Shown here one piece after another: positions 35,155-42,387 of a DNA stretch of 64,000 nt. The position numbers were made by a program, and so were the translations under genes. The DNA is from Ferrimicrobium sp. (GTDB taxonomy: Bacteria > Actinomycetota > Acidimicrobiia > Acidimicrobiales > Acidimicrobiaceae): the NCBI RefSeq assembly GCF_027364955.1, contig NZ_DAHXOI010000002.1:129600-193599 (forward strand), written 5' to 3'. The notes under the pieces were generated by a model that saw only the letters and a program-made list of their open reading frames with translations, did no database searches and had not been told where the DNA came from. Position 1 is the stretch's first letter. Each line of letters begins with the position of its first letter.

Positions 35155-35580
35155 ATGACATCGATAGTTAGGGTGGTTCGGGCACTCGATTTTGACCGTG
35201 AACGTATCGAGTTTCTCCTTGGCGAGAAGGCACTTTGTCTAGAGCATGTCGAAGCGCCGTCGATTCTCGTTGATGGTATCTACCGTACATCTGCAAGTCG
35301 CTGGCTTCGACGCAAACACGCCTTACGTCCTGTTGAATCAGCGATCTCAACCTATGCTTACCGCCTGGCCGGATATATCGCTTACCTGCGTAACGAGCGT
35401 GGGCTCATTGGTACGAGTGAGTGGTCGTCCGATGGATTTGCGGTGACGTCAGACGACCTGAGGGCTTTGTATCGGTCCCGACAGTTCGAAGATGCCACAC
35501 GGGTCAGTTCGGTGTCTTGGCGAGGGGTTGTGGTGTTGGGGCAGAGGAAACTTGGTTTAGAAAACGACCGCGCCGGGTGA
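35155..35580 (+). pseudogene. Truncated integrase, N-terminal SAM-like domain
   Basis: 141 codons. After a 60-residue N-terminal part (SILVDGIYRTSASRWLRRKH) comes a core-binding domain resembling phage-type integrases: YRLAGYIAYLRNERG, VTSDDLRALYRSRQF and VSSVSW. The catalytic domain is missing. The ORF runs directly into the MFS gene (GTGA overlap at 35577), suggesting that the exporter DNA replaced the 3' part. The similarity is by eye and moderately convincing. Confidence 0.45.
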
Positions 35581-36767
35581 CATCTTCCCGAAGATCTTTT
35601 CCACGCCAGTTTTGGGCTCTTTTCGTGAGCCGCTTGGTCACCCGCATGGGTTCCTTTGTGGTGCCGTTTCTCACTCTCTACCTCACTCATGCCAGGCTCG
35701 TCCCACTCCCCTTGGTGGGAGTTGTACTTGTTGCCTTCGGTCTTGGGGCACTCTTAGCCCCCGTCGCCGGGGGCGTGCTCACCGATCGATTCGGGCGAAA
35801 GATCGTGCTTATCGCGAGTCTCTTTGGTGCGGGTCTGTTGCTCGTACCCGTCTACTTCGCTCACAACATCGCATGGCTGAGCATCGCAGTACTGTGCTAT
35901 GGTTTTGTGCTTGGCCTCGGGCGACCCGCACAGACAGCCATGGTGGCCGATCTGATCGGTCCTGAGCAGCGTCGGCGTGCTTACGCCTTGTTGTTTTGGG
36001 CCACAAACTTGGGTTTTGCCGTCGCGATGGCGGCTGCGGGGATTCTTTCGACCCATGGGTTCAGTTATCTTTTTCTCGGGGATGGCTTGAGCTGCGTACT
36101 TGGTGGCGTGGTGGTGTTGGTCGGGACTCAGGAAACTCATGACAGACCCGTCCGCTCCGAGCGACCCTCTGGAGGCCTGACAACGGTTTTGCACGACGGC
36201 CAAGTGGTCATTCTGGTTGTGCTCGGCGTCGCCTATGCTTCGCTCTACCAACAGGTGTCCATCACCTTACCCCTTGCCATGGTCCACGCGGGGCTCTCCT
36301 CGGCCTCTTACGGCATTGACATTGCCCTCAACGGGATCTTGATTGTGGTGCTCCAACCTCTTGGGGCACGGTGGATACAGAAAATGCCAAGGATGCCGTT
36401 GCTCGCAGCCTCAACGGCTGTGGTCGGTGTCGGGATAGCCTCTTCGATTCTCGCCCACAGCACCGTGGGATACGCGTTTTCGATTGCCGTGTGGACGGTG
36501 GGAGAGGTGGGGACCGCCGGGATTTTGAGTTCGGTGATTGCCGACCTTGCACCACCGGCGCTCCGAGGTCGGTACGCCGGGATCCAAGGCTCCTCCTGGG
36601 GGATTGCACGGTTGGTTGCACCCGCAGTCGGCCTAGCAGCGTTCTACGCCTTCGGGCCGACCTGGCTCTTTGTCGGTTGCGGAGTTGATGGGGTTCTTGT
36701 TGCGCTCGGGTATCTCGCCATGACTGGTCCCCTGCGGCGACGGATGGAGCTCAAAGAGGTCGCCTAA
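35577..36767 (+). CDS. MFS transporter, 12-helix multidrug-type
   Basis: 396 residues with about 12 hydrophobic helices; the loop motif GGVLTDRFGRKIVL between helices 2 and 3 is the MFS signature, and GRYAGIQGSSWGIARLVAPA is the typical helix 11 region of drug efflux members. The start GTG at 35577 gives the expected MFS N-terminus; the frame is open further upstream but without meaning. The ribosome site is weak. It is flanked by a truncated integrase and an ISL3 remnant, hence probably mobile. Confidence 0.78.
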   Translation: MTSSRRSFPRQFWALFVSRLVTRMGSFVVPFLTLYLTHARLVPLPLVGVVLVAFGLGALLAPVAGGVLTDRFGRKIVLIASLFGAGLLLVPVYFAHNIAWLSIAVLCYGFVLGLGRPAQTAMVADLIGPEQRRRAYALLFWATNLGFAVAMAAAGILSTHGFSYLFLGDGLSCVLGGVVVLVGTQETHDRPVRSERPSGGLTTVLHDGQVVILVVLGVAYASLYQQVSITLPLAMVHAGLSSASYGIDIALNGILIVVLQPLGARWIQKMPRMPLLAASTAVVGVGIASSILAHSTVGYAFSIAVWTVGEVGTAGILSSVIADLAPPALRGRYAGIQGSSWGIARLVAPAVGLAAFYAFGPTWLFVGCGVDGVLVALGYLAMTGPLRRRMELKEVA

Positions 36768-36820
36768 GGGGCACGTTAGCCGACGCAAAGTAAGCCATCG
36801 TCGTTGGCTGGGTGGGATGG

Positions 36821-37185
36821 CGAGCCTATGAGATGACGGAGTCCCTACGGGCAATCTTTGTTGGAGACCTCGAAATCGACGAGATGAATGAGATGCTTGA
36901 TCACTCATGCAACCAGATCCTCTCAGCTCGCGAATGCCAAGCTTCGTCCGGCTCTTGTAAGACCATCGAACTCATCGAGACGGGATCTTTGCCTCCATCA
37001 GACTTAGGGGTCAAATGGGAGAGTCGAGGGACAGAGAACGCATGCGTCCGCTCCATCGTCGCTCGCTCCTACGGGTGCCACTCCACCAAGGCTACCCTGG
37101 CACTAGTGAGCAAGCTTCTAGGATCGACTGGCTTGCAGTTGCCCTACGAGACGGTGATTTCATCCACATCCATGTCAGGAGAGCC
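36821..37185 (+). pseudogene. ISL3-family transposase remnant, second copy
   Basis: Closely matches the 3' part of the IS at 2040-2409: WRAYEMTESLRAIFVGDLEI is read here, against WRAYEMKESLRAIFAGDLEI in the first copy. The frame is broken by several indels, and the copy ends at the same IS terminus. The 5' part is absent. It shows the DNA between 2.4 kb and 37 kb is bracketed by directly repeated IS ends. Confidence 0.75.
37161..37185 (+). repeat. ISL3-type IS right terminus, copy 3
   Basis: CATCCACATCCATGTCAGGA followed by GAGCC. Same end as at 2385-2409 and 3314-3338, same orientation. Confidence 0.7.
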
Positions 37186-37346
37186 AGAGTTTTTGCATCG
37201 CCTTCGATGGTTGGGTGTCTCAGAATATCGAAGGGGACCAAGCATCATTCATCCACGAACAACATCATAACTCAAGGCCGCTATCGCAAGCGGGGATACC
37301 CCTCAGCGGACGGGGTAGCTATACACAGTCGTTAGTATGAGCAACC

Positions 37347-37958
37347 ATGGCCACACGCGCACTAGTGGTAATTGATGTTCAGAACGAGTACATATCAGGA
37401 AATCTCCCTATCTCGTATCCCAAGTTAAGCGTCAGCTTGGCCAACATTGGCATCGCGATGGACACCGCTGCGGAATTAGGTATGCCAATCGTGGTCGTCC
37501 AGCAGGTGGCCCCAGAGACCTCACCAATTTTTGCCAAAGGGAGCAACGGTTATGCGTTGCATGAGGTCGTAACGAGCCGCAGCTGCGACCATCACGTGGA
37601 AAAGACATTGCCGTCTGCTTTTGTCGGTACTGACCTTGCTATGTGGCTGGAGACTCATGCCATCGACACCATCGTCATCGTCGGCTATATGACACAAAAC
37701 TGCGACGAATCTACTGCCCGTGACGCCTTGCACCACGGTTTGACGGTCGAGTTCCTCTCTGACGCAACTGGCACCTTGGCGATGGCCAATCAACAGGGTT
37801 CGCTGGGTGCAGAAGAACTCCACCGGGCTGTACTGCTTGTGCTGCAGTCGCGCTTTGCAGCAGTTAGCACGACCCGCGAATGGGTAGACGCAGTACGCAA
37901 CGGTATGGACCTGGAAAGGTCGAATGTCGTGGCCAGTACCGAGATAGCTCGGTCTTAG
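37347..37958 (+). CDS. Isochorismatase-family cysteine hydrolase
   Basis: 203 residues. The catalytic triad is visible: Asp in VVIDVQNEY (Asp9), Lys in VEKTLPSAF (about 88) and Cys in MTQNCDESTARDA (about 122). It probably hydrolyses an amide of a small molecule, as nicotinamidases and related enzymes do; substrate unknown. It follows the ISL3 remnant and is a single gene, possibly carried by the IS-flanked region. Confidence 0.85.
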   Translation: MATRALVVIDVQNEYISGNLPISYPKLSVSLANIGIAMDTAAELGMPIVVVQQVAPETSPIFAKGSNGYALHEVVTSRSCDHHVEKTLPSAFVGTDLAMWLETHAIDTIVIVGYMTQNCDESTARDALHHGLTVEFLSDATGTLAMANQQGSLGAEELHRAVLLVLQSRFAAVSTTREWVDAVRNGMDLERSNVVASTEIARS

Positions 37959-38281
37959 ATCGCGTAATGGCGACGGGTCACGCGTTTCTTTAGACCGATA
38001 CGCGTACCCTTAGAACGTGAACACCAATCCACTGATAGTCGTTGCTAACATTTGCGATGGGCGTGACGTTCTCAACATCGCTTACGAACACGAGACACCT
38101 GGGCTGTGTCTGTTGACTCGGAGGTCGATCGACAATTTCTGCCAACAGCCAAAGCTCAGCACTGGTTACACCTAACAGGCGAGGCGAAGATCGCACCCAA
38201 GATCACGGTAGCACGCTATAGCTGCTCAACAAGCGGAACCCCCTCCTCTTCACTTGGATGAGCACACCACTGCTCGTATCC
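37959..38281. other. Intergenic region downstream of the VirB1-like gene
   Basis: Contains a minus-strand frame at 37990-38196 (68 codons from GTG, SAELWLLAEIVDRP ... VHVLRVRVSV) with coding-like codons but no clear ribosome site or family. Otherwise nothing supported. Confidence 0.3.
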
Positions 38282-39526
38282 TCACTGAAGCGGATCCCCA
38301 ACGTAGCTGATCGTTGATGAGCCAACATGGGCGCCGACCTTGATTAGGGCATTCATGGCGATGATGGTAACACTGTTGGCACTAACGACAGCGACCGTGG
38401 ATGGGCCAAGAACTCGGGATCCTACTGAGGCAACTACACCGTAGTTCGCAGTAGCCCCTTTGAAGAGTATGATATCACCCTGCTCGGGGGTGGTTGCACT
38501 GGCTAGCTCCTGCCTCATTTGCGATGGTTGAGCAGACAGCGTGATCCCTTGGCGTGCCAGTATTGTCGGTATCACGTTGGGGCATGCGACGTTGACGAGC
38601 TGTTCGCAACTCCCGCCTGACCCAAGAACCGCCATCCATGCTGCTAGGCGTAGACGGGTATCCCCCACTGCTGAGGTTGAGAACGTTGGAATTTCGATAT
38701 TCACTGGGATGGAGGACCCTGATCCAGTGTTCGACCCGGCGTAGAGTTTGGCGTGGGCGAGAACGCTCTTGACGTAGGTAAGCGGATTGTCAGAACTGTG
38801 CAAGAAGAGTGCGTCGTTAAAGACGTACTGGATGGGCTGTCCGTGGGCCATGATGACCTGAACACCATTCATCCCCGCGTTATAGGTCCACAGTGCCAGC
38901 TCAGGGTTGGTCAGGATTCCGTTCGAGCAGAGTAGACGTGCGGCGGCAAAGGTAGCATCTACAGCATCGTAGACAGATGGTGGGCGGAGCGCACCGACAA
39001 AGTTCGGCACTGGAGCTGTGTAGGAGGCGAACGTTGCTGGTTCAAACTGGAATGGTCCCGCTGCTCCCGCACCATTGGCACCACTGCGCACACCTGGACT
39101 GGTGCTGGTACCGAAGGTCGACTCCTGATTTGTTACCCCGGCCAAGAATGTCCATGGCAGTTTGCACACTCCATTCTCGGTAGCGGCCGCATAGAGAATT
39201 GGAAAGGTCACGACGCTGGGGTTGGTCTGCCTATTCGGAATGTGTGACAACGCATAAGCGCTCTCTGCTGGCTGCTGTGACGAAATGGTGATCGAGAGAG
39301 ATCCAGTCGACGTAGAGGAGGAACCACCAGCGCTACAGCCTAGCTCTCCACCGAGCAGGGCCACATTGCAAGGGGTGCCATACAAGTAGGTAGCCACCGC
39401 AGCGACGAACATTGTTGATACCATCACCATGGCCGTGATGAAGCCAAGGCAAGCCAAGACGATGATCTTGGCGAGCTTGGCCCCTCCTACTTTCTTCGCA
39501 ACTGTTGTTGCCACCGGCAGCGCCAT
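38282..39526 (-). CDS. VirB1-like lytic transglycosylase of the conjugation system
   Basis: 414 residues. An N-terminal membrane helix (about 19-46) is followed by a Ser/Thr linker and an SLT-type domain: LPWTFLAGVTNQESTFG (catalytic Glu near 136), AAGPFQFEPATFASY, and the C-terminal ALWTYNAGMNGVQ. It would cut peptidoglycan to let the conjugation channel through. A second domain (about 290-414) may be an NlpC/P60-like or amidase-like fold without obvious catalytic residues. AGGAGG precedes the start. It is the last recognisable gene of the minus-strand T4SS arm. Confidence 0.75.
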   Translation of the reverse strand: MALPVATTVAKKVGGAKLAKIIVLACLGFITAMVMVSTMFVAAVATYLYGTPCNVALLGGELGCSAGGSSSTSTGSLSITISSQQPAESAYALSHIPNRQTNPSVVTFPILYAAATENGVCKLPWTFLAGVTNQESTFGTSTSPGVRSGANGAGAAGPFQFEPATFASYTAPVPNFVGALRPPSVYDAVDATFAAARLLCSNGILTNPELALWTYNAGMNGVQVIMAHGQPIQYVFNDALFLHSSDNPLTYVKSVLAHAKLYAGSNTGSGSSIPVNIEIPTFSTSAVGDTRLRLAAWMAVLGSGGSCEQLVNVACPNVIPTILARQGITLSAQPSQMRQELASATTPEQGDIILFKGATANYGVVASVGSRVLGPSTVAVVSANSVTIIAMNALIKVGAHVGSSTISYVGDPLQ

Positions 39527-39535
39527 ACAAACCTC

Positions 39536-40120
39536 CTACCCGTGGGCAATATCCAACCGCGACAGGCTCTCGGCAAGCATGGCAAAACCCGGATCTGAGG
39601 CAACCTCACACCGAACACCGATTTGTGCCGCCGTGTTGAGGAGAGCACGCTGGCATATCAAGGTGCCATCCCTCGGTGCCGAAACCTCGAGGGCAAAGCC
39701 CATTACCAAGTCTTCGGCCCGGCTCCATATGCTTATCCCCGCAATGCCGCGATAGCCGATCAACTTGGTACGCTCGGTCCCTTCATGGGCAACGGGGATC
39801 AGCTGCATCCCCACTCGCCAGGTACCCCTCAATGTCTTGGCGTAACTACCCCGACTTCGCATCTTGAGTGAGAGCGGATGAGCATGGGGCCAAGGGACAC
39901 CGAGCCAGTCCAGGTCGGCCTTTGAGTCAGTGGTGATTATCCGCCATCGTGCGTCATGACCAGACTCCGTGGTCACAAACACCTCAACCACACTGCTGGT
40001 CCTGCGGGCACGCACCACCTTTCGAACCAGATCTGTTGCGTCGTCGGTGACAACAATAACTTCGAAGTGGTGCTTCCCCGCAGGGACCACGGGACAGGGT
40101 TGTGCCCGACGCAGAAACAT
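39536..40120 (-). CDS. Conjugation-region protein of unknown function
   Basis: 194 residues, soluble, alpha/beta composition, no recognised domain. Its ATG overlaps the stop codon of the VirB6-like gene (TAATG), with GGAGG upstream, and the VirB1-like gene follows 10 bp later, so it belongs to the T4SS operon. It could be an accessory cytosolic subunit, which is inference. Confidence 0.6.
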   Translation of the reverse strand: MFLRRAQPCPVVPAGKHHFEVIVVTDDATDLVRKVVRARRTSSVVEVFVTTESGHDARWRIITTDSKADLDWLGVPWPHAHPLSLKMRSRGSYAKTLRGTWRVGMQLIPVAHEGTERTKLIGYRGIAGISIWSRAEDLVMGFALEVSAPRDGTLICQRALLNTAAQIGVRCEVASDPGFAMLAESLSRLDIAHG

Positions 40121-41934
40121 TACTCAGCCTCCGGACTAGTCGGGGGTTCTTGGACCGGTGGGGTCTGCCTCGGTTCGGGCTCCTGTACTGGTGGGGTCTC
40201 GTCCATGGCTGGGCGCTCATCTCCCTTCGAGGAGCGTGCCTTTGCTGCTGCTTGCTTTTGTTCGGCAATCGCCCGTTGGTCCTTGACCTGATGGATGCTC
40301 TCTCGCTTAGCGGTTCGCCATGATGAGCGCAGGTTGATCCCAGTTTGGACAGGGTGCTCAGGACTGACACCAGAGGCCCCAACAACCATGTTCGGTATCG
40401 CCTTCGCGGTACCCTTGTAGTGATCCACAAAGGCATGAGCTGCCCTTTCGCGTAAAGGCTTTGACTCCACCTTTTCGCTTCCCTTATCCTTTGCGGCACT
40501 GGCTGCTCCCTGAGCTCGGGCATTAGCGAGCGCTGCGGCTCCAACTACTGCATCGACCTCGTTGGGATCGGTTGCGATCGGGGGTTCACCCGTGGATACA
40601 TCAGGTGTCACCTCCGACAGGGGTGGGTCTGTATTTGGTGGGTCTCCGTTTGGTGGGTCTGTATTGGGTGAGTCGGTAGCACTAGCCCTCGGTGGTGCCG
40701 GTGGTGCCGACACATCACTCAGCGCAGACGCTGAATCACTTCGCGTACCCGTATTTGATCCTGGACTCGTAGGTTGGGCTATTGGTACACTCTCGGGGGA
40801 GGTCGGGCTGACCGATGGCGACTTGCTCCCTATCATTGCCGCGTCCTGGAGGCTGGATCTTCCGGGCGAAGTTCGGGTGTTGGCACCGGGTGGGCTTGTT
40901 GAGACATCCCCCTGGCTACTACCACTCAGCTTTGAGGATGCCTTCTGTGCTAGCTGGTGTAGTTTGCCACCCGCTGCTGGTTTCGCGGCAGCCGTAGCGG
41001 TGCTGGCAAGCTGTTGATGACCAGAGCGGAAGGCGTCATGTATAGCGTTACCCGCTTGGAACGCCATTGACAGAATGAACTTGGGAAGAAACACCGCAGC
41101 TCCGAGAATGAGAAGCCCGCCGAGTGCGTCGGAGAAGTAAGTGATGGCATTGGTAGACGTGGTAGCGCTCGTCAACGAGATCGCTTGAGTAATCGTTTGG
41201 CCACCGATCGAACCAGTTAAGGTGCCGGTGATAGGTTGGACACCCAGGGCGCCGTTGGTCGCGCCCATCATAGCGATGCCGACGGCCAGGATTGAGGTGA
41301 TGATGAAGGGCATGGCCAAGGCAGCGGTTACCCCCTCGACCGCTTCACGAAAGCCATCCTTGCGAAATAGCGTCAGGTACGGCGCAAAGTAGATGAGTAG
41401 GTAGACCACTGCGTGAGCGAGAATCAGCATCAGGATCAGAATTCCCGCGAGGATGAGTCCGACTACAAGAATGACGATCGACACGAAGATCGAGTCCTCG
41501 ATTCCTCCAATAGCACTGGTGGTCGCAATCATTGCGAAGGTAGTCGAGAGACCATGTGCACTCGCACCCGCTACGTTCATAAGTGCCGAGTCCATCGCAC
41601 CGATCAGGCTCTGGATCGGGTTGACGATAAGGCTGAGGGCGAACGACACCACTAGGGCACCGATGACTCGCTTGAGCATATCCTCCGTGCTGGCCTTGGA
41701 GTTCCCTCCGGTCAGGCCCTTGCCAACTAACCACACCAGAAACACCAGCATTGCGATGCCCGGGATGACAATCGCGTTGAAGCCAAGGAGATGCTCGAAG
41801 TTGCCACCAAATGGCAGGTTGTCATTAGCCGCAAAGCTCTGGACTAGCTTGAGTTCAGCCAGAAATGCTCCCGCGAGGGCAGCCCCAATTGCATTGAAGA
41901 TGCCCATAATGACGCTGGTGATGAGTGAACCCAC
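40120..41934 (-). CDS. VirB6/TrbL-like polytopic conjugation channel protein
   Basis: 604 residues. The first 320 hold six to eight hydrophobic helices with the TrbL/VirB6 arrangement (IAMLVFLVWLVGKGL, long helices around 150-180, GGLLILGAAVFLPKFILSMAF near 300). The C-terminal 280 residues are Pro/Ser/Thr-rich, with repeats of NTDPPNGDPP type, and basic, likely a cytoplasmic tail. In T4SSs this protein forms the inner-membrane pore. A tandem repeat lies directly before its ribosome site. Confidence 0.7.
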   Translation of the reverse strand: MGSLITSVIMGIFNAIGAALAGAFLAELKLVQSFAANDNLPFGGNFEHLLGFNAIVIPGIAMLVFLVWLVGKGLTGGNSKASTEDMLKRVIGALVVSFALSLIVNPIQSLIGAMDSALMNVAGASAHGLSTTFAMIATTSAIGGIEDSIFVSIVILVVGLILAGILILMLILAHAVVYLLIYFAPYLTLFRKDGFREAVEGVTAALAMPFIITSILAVGIAMMGATNGALGVQPITGTLTGSIGGQTITQAISLTSATTSTNAITYFSDALGGLLILGAAVFLPKFILSMAFQAGNAIHDAFRSGHQQLASTATAAAKPAAGGKLHQLAQKASSKLSGSSQGDVSTSPPGANTRTSPGRSSLQDAAMIGSKSPSVSPTSPESVPIAQPTSPGSNTGTRSDSASALSDVSAPPAPPRASATDSPNTDPPNGDPPNTDPPLSEVTPDVSTGEPPIATDPNEVDAVVGAAALANARAQGAASAAKDKGSEKVESKPLRERAAHAFVDHYKGTAKAIPNMVVGASGVSPEHPVQTGINLRSSWRTAKRESIHQVKDQRAIAEQKQAAAKARSSKGDERPAMDETPPVQEPEPRQTPPVQEPPTSPEAE

Positions 41935-41948
41935 GGACTCGCGTCCTC

Positions 41949-41988
41949 CTTATCGTGCCTAATCTTGTCTTGCCTTATCTTGTCGTGC
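41949..41988. repeat. 15-bp tandem repeat before the VirB6-like gene
   Basis: CTTATCGTGC, CTAATCTTGTCTTGC and CTTATCTTGTCGTGC in a row (2.7 imperfect units) in the 98-bp gap between the pilin-like and VirB6-like genes. On the mRNA the units read GCAnGACAAGATnAG, a possible binding or structural element in the leader. Confidence 0.55.
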
Positions 41989-42032
41989 TAGGAGGAGTCG
42001 ATGCACTACCCCACTGTGCTCCTCGACTCTGC

Positions 42033-42305
42033 TTAGAGACCCTTTAGCACACTGAAGAGCACGTTCAAGAGCACTGCCCCGATAACGATTCCAGCCCCAG
42101 CCTTCATCGCACGCGTACCCCACTGGGACATCCCTTGAGAGTTGTGCGTGGAGCCAAGACCATGTGCCACCAGTCCAAATAGAAACACCACCGGGCCCAA
42201 GATCAGCACGAAACTATTGAGAAACGTCTGAATTGAGGACATGATGGTGGTGATCTGTCCGGTCCCTGGTAGTGCTCCGATAATCGTTGCCATGATGGAG
42301 GTCAT
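42033..42305 (-). CDS. Small two-helix membrane protein, VirB2-like pilin candidate
   Basis: 90 residues with two hydrophobic segments (about 27-50, FLNSFVLILGPVVFLFGLVA, and 68-88, AGAGIVIGAVLLNVLF) separated by a short polar loop, the size and plan of VirB2/TrbC-like subunits. AAAGGAAG precedes the ATG. It sits between the VirB4-like ATPase gene and the VirB6-like gene, as VirB2/VirB3 genes often do. Motif A lies 26 bp upstream and motif B 68 bp upstream. Confidence 0.55.
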   Translation of the reverse strand: MTSIMATIIGALPGTGQITTIMSSIQTFLNSFVLILGPVVFLFGLVAHGLGSTHNSQGMSQWGTRAMKAGAGIVIGAVLLNVLFSVLKGL

Positions 42306-42330
42306 GTCACTTCCTTTCTTCCTAAGGAAC

Positions 42331-42348
42331 TTATATAGGCCGGTTTTC
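42331..42348 (-). promoter_or_regulatory. Motif A site upstream of the VirB2-like gene
   Basis: Minus strand GAAAACCGGCCTATATAA, 26 bp before the ATG. It is nearly identical to the site upstream of nrdJ at 23211-23230. Confidence 0.55.
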
Positions 42349-42372
42349 GCGATAAATTCCGAGCGCTACCGT

Positions 42373-42384
42373 ATGTATATGCAC
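42373..42384 (-). promoter_or_regulatory. Motif B half-site upstream of the VirB2-like gene
   Basis: Minus strand GTGCATATACAT, between the end of the VirB4-like gene and motif A, reading toward 42305. Confidence 0.45.
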
Positions 42385-42387
42385 GGA

